Source of the DNA: Perca fluviatilis
Taxonomy: Eukaryota; Chordata; Actinopteri; Perciformes; Percidae
Length of the DNA stretch: 64,000 nt
Direction of reading: 5' to 3'
NCBI RefSeq assembly: GCF_010015445.1
Contig: NC_053114.1
Location: 21,926,224 to 21,990,223, forward strand
Position numbers and translations under genes: made by a program. The notes under the pieces are model-generated. The model searched no databases. It saw only the letters and a program-made list of their open reading frames with translations, and had not been told where the DNA came from. Shown piece after piece: positions 49,751 through 62,294 of this stretch. Every line of letters starts with the position of its first letter. Position 1 is the stretch's first letter.

Positions 49751-51975
49751 ATAGGGAACGGTTTCGAACACAGTTCGTGTCTACACTTAGAGTAGAACAG
49801 GTAGGAGAACAGTCCCTAGTCACTCACTCTAGTTTCTTTGCAACCAAGGGACCTGCCATTACACCCACATTTGTTTAAATATTAAGACCCTGCAGGGCCT
49901 TTTTCATTCCATTTTTCCAATTGGACTCGAATCAAGGACACGTAAGCCCCTGTGTATTGTGCATGCAATTTTGTATCTGTGTTACCATTTAAGTAGCTCT
50001 CAAGATAATTTATATCACAAAACAAAAGCAAGACAATTTCATTGATATTATGTACTGTAGTTTTGTGTAAAAATACATGGTCATATTTAAACTTTAAAAC
50101 ATTCCTTAATACTTGTCAAGAGTTGAAACTAATATGTTCTCTTCTACATTTAACTCTACATGTTTTATTTGAGAATGTGAATTATTAACTATTTATTTCT
50201 GCAAAGATGCTGATTTCCAGGCTACCAGTTACCAACATACATACAGTACTCCTATAAATGATCTGTCACTTATACTTCGTCCTCCTTGTATAAAATAAAG
50301 TTCCCCCTCCATTTCTCTGTGGGATAGGTTGAAAAAGAAACTGTTTCATGTCTGCATAGTTCAAGCCCAATGCATTTATTTCCATGAAAGAAATTAACCA
50401 CTAAAACAAGAAAGACTGGGCTAAGAATATTCTGAGCTCACAAAAGTAAGTTTTATACAGGCTAATTGAGTCTCAGGCAATGATTGCTACACTATTCTGT
50501 GCAGTAGTGTGAAAGACTGCTGATACGATAATTTAACCTAATAAAATAATGGCCTTGACAATGTCTTACTTCCAGGCAGGTGCAGTATAAACGCCAGAAG
50601 TGACTGACCCCACATTCAGGGTTTCTATGATTATGCGGCTGACTTAAACCAGCTCTGGTCAAGTTGTTCAATTGTGGTTATTGATTTTCCAATCAAAAGG
50701 ACATTAAATGGCTGACTTTAGTGGTCTTTTATTATGTAGGCTCTTGTGGACTCCTGAAACCAGAAACATATGGAGTGCCAAGATTTTGCATCTACAAAGC
50801 ATTATGATAGATCTCCGCAACAATGTATGAGTTTACACTTTTCATTTAAGAATGTCTTTCTTACATCAATGAGGGTTGGTAAATCCTATTGGGACTGAGG
50901 AGAAGCACTTTTAGGCTTTTAGTCTTCGTTGCACTATTGACTGTGTGACATTTAGCGTTCACAACGTCTGTGTGTTTGAAAATGGTTTGGATTAATGTTG
51001 GAAAATGTCACGAGGGAATGACTCGACAGGTAGGCTATTGTAAATTTGACCAAAGTTTGTATAATCTGAACCCAAGTATTCTTGAACTAATGAGGAACTA
51101 CACTAAAATTATGAAGTACTCTTCTCTTGCGTAACTGTTGGGTCTTCATGGGATTTCAAGTCCTTTTACCTGGAAAACAGACTGTATTTAGAGTTTCAGA
51201 TAGTAGCTACAGCGTGCCAACTCATAAAGAGTGAATTGCTTTCTGCTGGCCAAAATATATATTTGGCCAGGGAATTATCATTGAGAGTTATTGACCTTGG
51301 ATTACATTCAGCTATCCGGCCTTTAGGGTCTTAATAGTTGGAAACATGTCGATACATGGGTGTATGCTTACTGACACGATACATTTATTCTCAAGCATTG
51401 AAGATTGTGCGAATCAAAATAAATTGGAAAAAGCAAAATGGATGTTGCAAGAAAATGGAAAAAAAGTGAGGGCTTCAATTGCAGAGCTAAACTATCTCTG
51501 TGAAACAAGAGCACATATACCAAAATGTTTCTCAAAAGTTTCATTGTCTGCTTATTGAACTACCTTTTAGGCCTATCAAAATACAATACATATCACACTA
51601 TATGCATACATATAACAGTTCAATATTAATAAACTGTAAAAAATAAAATTAAGCAACCAACCAATAAAGGTTGAAAAAAAACTAAAAAAACTAAACGACT
51701 GCTGTGCGCAGCTGGAGGGCCGGGGCTTCAGGGTTTTTTCACTTCCCTTACCGAGCACAAGCAGATATCCTACAGGTCAGGAACATCGTCACTCTGCCAT
51801 TAAATTGTAAGTTTGCCATCATAAAGTTTAACATGACACTACTGCCAGCAAAATACCTCTGCTAATTAATCAATCAATTGCCTACCTACATCATATGGTA
51901 AAACCACCAATGAATGCACAGTACAAGTCCTGCATTCAATTGTTTACTTAAAGTAAAAAGAGAGGCATTAGCAGC

Positions 51976-52469
51976 TAGGGTTGGGTACCGAAACCTGGTG
52001 CTCATACGGCACTAGTGCCTAAACGACCGGTATCTAGCCTACAGGACCGAATAGCAACACAGATTTCAGTGCCTCATTAAGGTGGCAATTAAATGCCTTC
52101 TGTGCTGCTCTCTGATGCTCTGAAACAGACGTTAGAGGCAATGGAAGCATCGCTGCACGTGACGCTAGTTAACACTAGACTTGACAGCAGGTAACGTTAG
52201 CCTACCGTTAGCTAGCAGCTGGATTAAACATGGTTACAATGCTGACAGCTAAACAGTGTAAAGGGTGTCTGTATTTCACTGTAGAGGATTCCAACATTGT
52301 GACGTTAAGCAGTGTGCAGCTGCCTTTGTCGGAAAAACAACACAGCTGGTGCATTGACTTGAAACTAGTAAGCCTCGTGGTGCATTCAAAGTTATTCTAA
52401 AATACCCTATTCCATATTAAAAGTATCGTTTTAGCACCGGTATCGAAAAAACCAAAAAAAACAACCCTA
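51976..52469. mobile_element. hAT non-autonomous element with exact 8-bp target duplication
   Basis: The left end TAGGGTTGGGTACCGAAAC and right end GGTATCGAAAAAACC...AACAACCCTA form imperfect inverted repeats. The octamer TTAGCAGC flanks the element on both sides (51968-51975 and 52470-52477), as hAT transposases leave. The 494-bp interior has no transposase frame. Confidence 0.9.
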
Positions 52470-53989
52470 TTAGCAGCACAATGTACTTAAATTTACTTAA
52501 CGTCTGTTTAAGATAGATTTTCTACTTAAACTTAATGCTGGATCTGCACGTAACCAGTAACATTTCTCTGTCAGGTAAACGTAGTATTACAATGTTTTCC
52601 TCTGAAGTAGAAGTACAAAGTAAGTCAGTAGTATACGGTTGAGTTGCTAAGATATTTTGGGGTACAATGGTGCTGGAGAAAGCTACAAGCAATACAGGAG
52701 GCCAAGCAATCAGCCCCCTCTTCAAATTCATAATGTGAGAAAATAAAACTACAGCTTCTCATTGATTCTATAAATAAATGTAAAGGTGTACAGTATTTAA
52801 CAATGACTGTTCACTTGTGTTAGCTTGTTATATCTTTTGACTTTGACAAAAACAATTTGTATCATTTATCATGAGATAAGTCATTGGTCCTGGACTGTAT
52901 AGTGTGTCTGCTGTCAGACCAAATTATGAACTCCTCAAGAGTTTTACAAAAGAGCTTTAATTTAATAAAAAATCAAGCTCAGTGAATTTACTGTACAGTA
53001 TTTCTAATAAAGCTTCTTTTAGAGTGTAAAACAAAATTTAAGGTATTCAGGCTGTGTAAAAGTAGTTCAGTCTTTTATAGAGTTTCATACATAAATTTAA
53101 TAACCATTATTTTTGTTTGATTGATTAGTTTTATGTATCTTAGTTATGTAACAAAGTATCTTTAAGTTCTGTAAAGTGCAAAAAAAAAAAACATTGTTAC
53201 ATAAAGCTGTATAAATATCACTTGTGATCATTATTTTCTCTCATCCAGCATATTGCCACTTTTTTCCAAAGGTTAAAGCACATTGAATAAAAAGCCTAAT
53301 AATCAACATAAAAATGTTTGTAAAGTGAACCACCACATTAGTGCCAGTGGAAATTGAGGGTGGACTTTGTTATTTTCATTTTGCATACATAATTTAAACC
53401 GTGTTAGTACCCTTGAAGTAATTCTGAGCATGAAGAATCAATTTTCTCTGAGAGCAGTTACAAAGTGCTCCTTTGATATCTGGCCTAATTACTGTAAATA
53501 ATTATGATTAATAAAGGTGACCTTTTTTTCTCTTCCTCTGATAATAACACTTTATCCAAAGAAAAACAAAACCTAGACTCACCCATTAATTTGACTTCAC
53601 ACTACTCAAAAACTAATAATGTTTTACTGGCTCAAACAATGGAATCTATAATTCTTAGTGTGGTTAATTAAGACCAAATTTCAATTAATGGTCCAACAGT
53701 CTTGAATGACCAGGGGGTAGTTATTGTACAAAGATGAGCCTGGATATTATTACATCTTATATCGTTTATGCTGGTCATGTAATGCATTTTGAATTAATAC
53801 ACATTTTCCCCCACATAATCCACAATCTGGTTCATATAAACCTGGAATATTGACCTTTAAACTACTGACTTCATATCTACCACGAGATTTAGAGGGCTGT
53901 TATCATTTATCCAACGTTATTTTTGATATTGAGAAATACTTTTTCATCTCCATGTTCTACAGCTTGTTGACATAGGCATTGATAATTGA

Positions 53990-54560
53990 CCTAGAAGCCC
54001 AGCCTGTTCTCATGAACCATTCGTACAAAACGCTAAAAGTGAAGCACTGTAATTCATAAGCAGTCCAGGTTTTTTTTGCTATATGCACCACATTGACAGC
54101 CGCTGTATTAGAACGCGGCTGGCCGCATAGGGAGGACGTCTGGGTGAATCGGTGGGCATTAACATACAGGACTTTCAATCACAGAGTGGAGTTCGCTTCC
54201 CAGGGAAAACTAAAACCTTTCACCCAGGAAATGCATGATCCTTAGGAGTGTTTAAATCCAAACCACAATATTTTTCCTAATTTTAACTGCTCGTTTTGGT
54301 GCCTAATATTAACTTTCGTTGCGGTCATATTTTGTGGACTAAGGCCGGTTACACACTGGATGCGTCGCTGAGCGTGTCAGCTGCGTGGCGTGTCCGTTTA
54401 TATTTCGGCTCCCATGTTAACAGGTTAGAGCTTACACACTGCCTGCGTGACACGCGCGTCTCAGGCATGGCTCGAGCCGCGCCGAAAACGCGTGCCTGCT
54501 AGAAATAGAACCAACGCCTATTTTCCACGCGACACGCAAGCTTGTTGGAAGCATTTCCAG
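53990..54560. repeat. composite of GC-richer fish repeats
   Basis: One part starts CCTGTTCTCATGAACCATTC. A second begins GGCCGGTTACACACTGGATG and has CpG-rich runs such as GACACGCGCGTC and CACGCGACACGC. Both look like ends of non-autonomous DNA elements, but I cannot set boundaries. Confidence 0.4.
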
Positions 54561-54794
54561 GCAAAATAGAATAGGTAAATATGTTTATATGTCGCTTAGA
54601 CACAAATACATATTAATAAATGACATGTTGATGTTTGAAAGTCTCTAGGTTTTGATATAAATGCAGATATAAATGTAATTTAAAAAGAAAAATCGATTTT
54701 CTAATATTTCACCATTTGGTCTGTCAGTCTGGTTTCAGTCTGGCCCAGACTGTTATATCTCAACAAGAATTGGATGCACTGCGACTATTTGTTC

Positions 54795-54962
54795 TACAGA
54801 CATTCATGGTCCAAAGAAGATGTTTCACACTGACTTTGGTGATCCAATAACTTTTCCTCTAGTACCACTATTAGGTTGACAATTTTGTTTTTTAGCAAAA
54901 CATTTCAACTTTTCTATTGGATGGATAGCCGTGAAATATGGTACAGACATTCATGGTCCGAA
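54795..54962. repeat. 147-bp periodic interspersed repeat
   Basis: TACAGACATTCATGGTCC occurs at 54795 and again at 54942. GACTTTGGTGATCCAATAAC and TTGGATGGATAGCCGTGAAA lie between. This is the layout of a fish repeat built from units of about 150 bp. Confidence 0.65.
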
Positions 54963-56157
54963 CAGGCGGGGTAAAAAGCTGTTCCTCATAGGAAGGGGGA
55001 AGACGTGATATACAGTAACAGTAACTATATATACAGTTTAAATTTGGGGATAATTGCTCACATTTTCAGACCCTCCTAGAAGGCACTTTTCTCACCTTTG
55101 CACAGGTGACCAATTACTGTGTGTTGTAGTAGCTATGAATGTCAGATTATCAGTTTCGGAAAAATACAGGAATAGTTGGACAAAGCCCCCCCCCTAATCC
55201 GACATTGAAGTGTGGGGGGAAGGGGTTTCTGAAGCTATTTGACCATCCAACAACCACTTATGAAGAAGCATACTGGCACCTTTAGTCTTGTTTAATCAGA
55301 AGAGTAACATTGATATGATTTAATGTAGACAAATACACTACTCTTCAATCTCATCAGATTTGTCGGCAACATTAATACTGAGAATTTACTGATCACCTTC
55401 AAGGCGGACGAGTAAATTGTGCTGGACTAGCACCAAACCGCATGTATGACCTTATCAGTCTGTGTGATCCAGATCCTCTTACATACATGGTTAGTGTTTC
55501 ATATTCCAGGCTTAAGACAGAGGTGCCTCATTTCTCATCTACTATTATGTTCAATGTGTTTTTGTACTTGAGCTGAAACTGAATGGCGTAAAGTTATTTA
55601 ATTAATATTTAATGTGAAGACATAATTTTAAATACTGAGAGCAGTGGTCCAGTAATCATAATTAATTAAAAGTTTTGTGTTAAAGTATTTGCTTATCAAG
55701 TTGCTTCTTCTGCTTCTTTCCATTTGTGATGAAATGACGCAGTGGAAGTGAAAAGAAATTCTGTGCACAATGATAAACAAATACAAACTAGAAACAATGC
55801 ATATGTATATATTGCTATTTTGTTAACTTATTTTTTTAAACTTTATTTGTTTTATAAATCAGAGAAAGTGAATAAAATGTGTTTTAACTGCGTCTCCAAT
55901 AATGAGCTCCATATGCAAACTATATAAAGCAGGTATGTTTTACCGTATTATATACGTCCTTCATCAAAGACCCCTCAGTACACGTGAGCAAAATGTGCAC
56001 TGTGTAACAAAAACAGATCACGGTAATTTCCATCTCATTGTTATGCACAATTTAAAGCCAGCACTCTATATCACGACAGATACTTGAAATTACTGCATGG
56101 TTTGTTTTGTTTAGTTCTCTCCAATATTCATTACCGGCACAAGAAACAACGACATAT

Positions 56158-56159
<2 letters not shown>

Positions 56160-56222
<63 letters not shown>
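56160..56222. repeat. (GT)n microsatellite
   Basis: A 63-bp GT run, followed by TATATGTGTGTGT. Confidence 0.98.
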
Positions 56223-56233
<11 letters not shown>

Positions 56234-58042
56234 GTCTCTTCAGCCAATTATGATAATATTGTTTTCTGTCCTGTTTGTTACCCTGAACAGACTGCGAGAG
56301 TGGACAAACAATCCTTAGACATGTTTTGATTCTGTCTTCCCTCTCTATTTGTGGATGATTATCTGAGTATTAGGGGAAACCAAAACAATTATCAACATAA
56401 TCAATACTGTATATGAAGCAGTAAGGCTCCATTTTAAATTTGTAATCTATTTAGGATTGCCTGAAATATTTAAGTTTGCAATAAATGAATTTCATGGATG
56501 CCATTAATATTCTGTGTATGGTTGGACAATACGTTTTATTTGATACAGTGATGGTTTCCTGTTTTACAAACTATACTAATTTATCAAAAATATGTTTGTT
56601 ATAAATCTGCCCCACTATTGTGCATACTGTAAAGAATAAGCATGAAAGAATAATGGTTATACTTGCACACAATTGTGAGCTTTTTTTCCGTTTGTGACTG
56701 TCTGAGTTTCTCTCTCCCCTTAGACACATATTTAGGCAGCACCCAAAGAACTGTGTTTTCTTAATATTAAGCAAACTGGTCTATTATGAATTGCAGTACA
56801 TGGTGTTATTTCTGAAAAACTAAAATCGCTAAATTCTCATGGGCTACATATCTCTGTTGGGGGGATTAAAAAATATTACAATTTCAAAACACAAGTAAAA
56901 ACAACAGCAGAATTGCTAAAGGGAGAAAAGCCTCGTTATGTAAAATGTCTTTTAAATGGGCAACAGAATTGCTGCAAGACAGTTATACAAAACTATTATA
57001 AATATGTCCTACTTCTTTACATACAAATTATTCCTAACTTGATATTGTGTATTCTCTAAACTAAATGTACAGTATTTCAGTCTACATTACATTCTAGATG
57101 GATTTGTATCTTCTTCCTGTTTGTAGCTCAACTCTTCATGCACTAGAACATAAACCATAAGATACAGTACTAACAGAGTATGACTCATGAAATGCTAATC
57201 GTTATTAAACATTCAGAAACATGCTGTTTTCAATGATACCGGTGTTGATGTTGATAAATCCCAATTGTGCATTAATGGAAAGCATTCTAACATGACCTTT
57301 TTCTTTATCATGAAGTAACATATCCTAATGACAATTAGGGCTGTCCCAATGATTATTTTTTAAACAATTAATCTAACGATTCATTTTTCAATTAGCGATT
57401 ATTTTCCCATTGCTCAATTATTAACAATTTACACAAAACAAATTTCAATAAGGTTAAAATCTCTATTTATTAAAATTGTTTAACACTGCACTGTTCAAGT
57501 AAAATGAATTTGTAGTGCAACCTAAAGCCAGATGTAGGCTATCAATCTATCCAACCACAAAAATTAGTCACTTTCAGGAGGAATACAAAAATGTAAGTGC
57601 AAAAAGAGTAGTGTATGAGAGATTAACCTGTATTTGCTTTTTTTAACAGTAGGTAAAATAATGAATAAGCTCTTGTTTAACATCCAAGTTCTTCTCCCTT
57701 TAATTTAACTTTAATTATTTGTATCTAAAGGCTGGTTAAGCACTGTAGGGAGGAGAAGTTGGACAGTTTTTTTTGTCTCGTTCCAGTGATTGGCACATCT
57801 GGGTGATGGCGTCGGATATGCGGTAGCATGTTAGAGGCCGAGACACACCAAGCCGATAATCGGCCATTGGACAGTCTGGCGAGGTCAGTGACTCGAGTCT
57901 GTTTGGTGTGTTCCGTGCCGTCGTCCGTCCGAGGGGCCATCGGCCTTCATTTTGGCCGATTTGACATGTATAATCAGCGGGGCGGGCACGGTCGGCAATC
58001 TGACTCAAATGACCCATCTGACTGGTAGAGTGCTAACCTTAA

Positions 58043-58702
58043 AGGAACACGCCGACTTATTGGGAATTTAGCTTATTCACCGTAACCCCCAGAGTAAGAC
58101 AAGTCGATACATACCCTTCTCATCTCCGTGCATGCTGTAACGCTGTCTGACGGCTCCAGCATTAGCTTAGCCCAGCACAGATCCTGCAGGTAACTGGTTC
58201 CAACTAGCCTACTGCTCCCAATTGTGACAAAAGTGACAAAATAACGCCAACATGTTCCTGTTTACATGTTGTGATTTGTAGAGTCACAGCGTGTACAAAA
58301 AACAACGTAACATGAGACACAGCCATCTTCTAAACGTAAACAAACCGGGAACTATATTCTCAGACAGGCTTGCTGCGAGCATATCACTCCGCCAAAGTAC
58401 TATATTCTTCCGCCTGAGAATATAGTTCCCAGTTTGTTTACGGTTAGAAGATGGCTGTGTCTCATGTTACATTGTTTTTGTAACGCTATTACAAATCTAC
58501 AACATATAAAAAATGTTGGTCTTTTTTGTTAGCATTAGGATTACTGGAATCATTCACCTGCCTGTTCTGTTATGGGCTGATGCCGCTGGAGCCGTCAGAC
58601 AGCTTTACAGCACGCACGGAGATGAGAAGGGTATGTATCGACTTGTCTTACTCTGGGGATTACGGTGAATAAGCTAAATTCCCAATAAGTCGGCGTGTTC
58701 CT
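58043..58702. mobile_element. foldback MITE with TTAA target duplication
   Basis: TTAA lies at 58039-58042 and 58703-58706. The ends AGGAACACGCCGACTTATTG and its complement pair over about 95 bp with one or two mismatches. A second inverted pair lies inside (ATGAGACACAGCCATCTTCT against AGAAGATGGCTGTGTCTCAT). TTAA targeting is typical of piggyBac and Kolobok groups; I cannot choose between them. No coding capacity. Confidence 0.88.
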
Positions 58703-59049
58703 TTAAAACAGGGAGCGGAATGAGGGTGACTAGAGTCTCTCAAAATCTGACGAAAATCTTTTAAACTGTAACTGACCCGAAGACCGAAGTTTTTGAGGCG
58801 GGGACGGCACCAGGTGGGACAGCATGAGACGAGAGGGCATGTCACTGGAGGCTCCAGGCTGCAGCCATACAGTCTCAAAGTTTTCCCAAACTTGCGATCT
58901 TAAAGAAGCCATACTCACCATACTCATCCTTTCGCGCTGCTATCTCTGACTCACTCACCGGACCGTCGACCTGGCAAAAAACTGCATGTAGGCGGAGGAG
59001 CTCAGCTAGTTTAAAATTAGGTGTCCCTAGAACCCACGTATCTAACAGT

Positions 59050-59081
59050 AGTTCCGCATTACATTAGTTCCGCATTACATT
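59050..59081. repeat. 16-bp tandem duplication
   Basis: AGTTCCGCATTACATT occurs twice in a row inside the hAT-like composite. Confidence 0.95.
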
Positions 59082-62000
59082 AATTAATTTGCACGCAAGT
59101 TTTATTTATTTATTTTATTTAGTGACGCGTCAACGCAAATTATTTGTGTCGATGCATTTACGTAACGAATCGTCCCAGCCCTAATGAATGAGAAACGTTA
59201 CATTAGTCAGTGAAGAACACCCACATTTATAATCAAGAGGACCATCAAGGCATTGATGAAAGTAACAAATAAGAGCGTCGGCCTTCAGGTGCCTAAGAGA
59301 CAACTATCAAGCAGCTGCAGAGACATTTCTGCCTAACAGAACAACCTATGACAGGAGATCACAGCGGGGGTGAAATCGCATTACACCCTTTTAGAGAAGC
59401 AAGCAAAAACTTATCTTGACTTTCCAATAAAGTGTAAAACAGCAATGCAGAGGAAAGTTAAAGGCCACAGGACAAGAGACCAGTGTGTTCTCCTAAACCG
59501 ATTCTGAGCATGTTTCAGTCTCTGGCATTGTTCCAGGTGGGAAACATGACATCATACCCAGCACTGACACTTTTCACCAGCCGATGTACTCAAGGGAACA
59601 AACCAGATCAGAATGTGGGCTGAGGGGAAGGAAAGTGACTCTCTGCATGACCTCTCTTCCCTCCGAGTCCGGATCTTTTATTCTTTTGGGAATAACAATT
59701 AAAATGTCCCCAATTATAGAATAACTAAGACCAAAATTGCAACTACAATAAATGGCCACTTTTAAATTCACTATATGCCTTTTTCTGGAATTACTACAGA
59801 CAGCCTATATACTGTCCAACTTTAACAATAAAAGCTTACATGATCTGTAATCTTTGCATACGTTTACACATGCTTTAAGTTAGGTGTAAATTACAGAATA
59901 ACTTTGACCACAGTAAACATTTTTCACGTTTTTTTTCTGCTTGCTTTTTTGTTCTGAATGGATGTATTGTTACCTTGCTTATGTGACCAACATAACATGG
60001 CATGTTTAGGTGCACAGAATACTTTAAAAGGATTTGCATTCTTTGTCTTTGCTTTTTAGCGAATATCTGCATGTAAAGCCTGCAGAATAGTGAGTAGGAA
60101 CTAGATTCCCGAGGAAAAAGCAGAGAAATGGGAGTACATTTTAAAGTCAGAGGTAAATGGTAGCCAAAACATTTAATTCATGTGTTATTACATTAAAGTA
60201 AAAAACATTTCATTACACTTTCATGAAATCAACTTAACTGTGCAATACTTACCATCAGCCAATGAAATCTCTTCAATAAATCAGGTTGTATTGAGCCATT
60301 GTGGTGAACTTTGCATATTAATTGTATAAATGCTTGATGGCAACATTAAATCTATTTGTGAAACAATGTGATGACCTTGATTTAGCGTGTTTATTTGAAT
60401 TTAATTTTTTTTTTTACTATTATCACATTAATACTACATCTTTTTGGAAAAGTCTTAAAGATTAATTATTTTTATGTATCTATATTAGGATTACTGATGG
60501 TACTGTTAGATCACTGATCCCTACCCAGTTACAGTTAAATCTTTTACTACGTCAACGTGCACATTACTGGCAGTGTCAGCCTATATAGGAACTACAGATG
60601 AAAACGAGCTTTTAGCTAGATCTGGTGCAATTCATGTTGTGCATTGCAACTGTTAATTAAAAAATAAAATAACAATTTATGTGGATATTCTAACATAAAT
60701 GTACATACACAGTCACAGATTTTAGGTACAGTGTTTATCACCTACTGTATCTCTATTAACTCTCCAGTGCAATTTAGCTGGACTGGAAATCACTGTCTAA
60801 AAGCAGCTTTTACCTCAGTGCCTTTATTGCCATTTCCAAACTGTCAAAGTTAATGGATAAAAAGAACATACTCCCCTCTGACATTTAAAGGCTATTCACT
60901 TTTGTTTTCTGAGTTCTTAAATATTCTTTTAAATGCGTAAAAAATGCAAATACATTGAGTATATATTGATTAAACAGTCAGTTCATGCATGATTGTTCAT
61001 CAATCAAAATCAAATTCACTTTAACCTCTGAGTGGAAGCAAACAGATGAGTGAATACATGAATACCAAAGGCCGTGATCCCCAGGCAATATCACTCGACT
61101 TTGATGACAATGCATTTTCAACTGATGACATTGTGTGCAATGAAACTGTAGGAGCGGACAACCAGGTGGTAAAATTCCATTCTTCCTCCCCATACATGAT
61201 GCATATCACACTGTAGCTGACAGCATCAATACAAGGGGCTCGTAATTAAAGCCCTCCGTTGAAGGATAGAGAGGAACGTTCAGGCAAGTTTCACACAGAC
61301 CATCGATCACACGGTGGCAGCTCATTTAAAACATCTTTAAAATTAAAGTTGCACCAGCCAATGCCTTTTACAAAGAACAATTGTTTTCTGACAGATAAGT
61401 GAATCTCTGTTGAAATCTCTGGGAGAAAGGTTGAGTGTGGAAGACTTTTATGCAGAGAGCTGACAGACTGAATTGAGAAGGAGCCCATTCTCTGTTCTCA
61501 ATGAAATAACTCTGGCTGTACTTGATGCTCTGTGATAGCAGCAGAGAGGGGGGTCACATATTTGCCTTGGATAACTGGCTTTTCGACATAATGGCACACA
61601 GCCAGCTAGCCAAAACAGAGAAATTTCACAATTCAGCATCTGTTGTATTAGAAGATACTTGATGGCATCCAAATGTACCATCTGGCTGTGTAAATAAAGG
61701 ATGAGTGGATATTGATGCCAGTTTCCTCTGCAGATTTGTAAGTCAGTCGAAAGATAATTTGTATCCAATAAAGAGTAATGAATTTTACCACATACCCATT
61801 TTTCCAAACACTGTACACCTTAGTAAAAGAAGAATATGAAAATACTATTATTAGTCTAAGAAAAACAAAGGCACCATCCCATGCTATTGTGGCTCAATGT
61901 ATGCACAATTGCCAGACAATCAGGTGTTCTAGAACATTAATTCAAAGCAACATAAATTAGGTTACATCAATTATCTAATCTAGTCTACATGGACATTTCA

Positions 62001-62094
62001 AAGATAATGATTTATTATTCCTTTTTGAAGAAGCTCTTTAAACATAAAATTCATCTATCAACTATACAGTACAGCTGAACATACAATAGGCAGT

Positions 62095-62294
62095 GTCCTA
62101 CCCTGCCTAAAGGATATTTACACAAGGCACCACAGGCAAAACAGGCTAGGAGAATCATTAAAGATCCAAACCACCCAGGTAACAGCCCTTTCTCCCTGTT
62201 GAGGTAGGGAAGAAGGTACAGGATACTCCAGGCCAGCACTGAGAGGCTCAGGAGGAGCTTCTACCCTTAGGCCACTAGGATCCTAAATGAGGAC
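62095..62294 (+). pseudogene. LINE ORF2 C-terminal fragment
   Basis: With frameshifts tolerated, the plus strand reads ARRIIKDPNHPGNSPFSLL, then GRRYRILQASTERLRRSFYP and RILNED. This is the C-terminal pattern (DP.HP..., GRRYR, R...R...SF.P.A...LN) shared by several non-LTR LINE clades. It is strongly 5'-truncated and degenerate, and a 3' untranslated part may run to about 62410. Confidence 0.6.

Larger units (their letters stand above)
57336..59183. mobile_element. hAT-like composite element (TAGGGCTG ends)
   Basis: The left end TAGGGCTGTCCCAATGATTA and right end CGTCCCAGCCCTA are inverted. Flanking octamers ATGACAAT and ATGAATGA are only partly alike. The interior holds a GC-richer segment (57830-58030), the TTAA-flanked foldback element and further sequence up to 59040. 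It has the look of a non-autonomous hAT that was itself invaded. No intact transposase frame. Confidence 0.7.
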
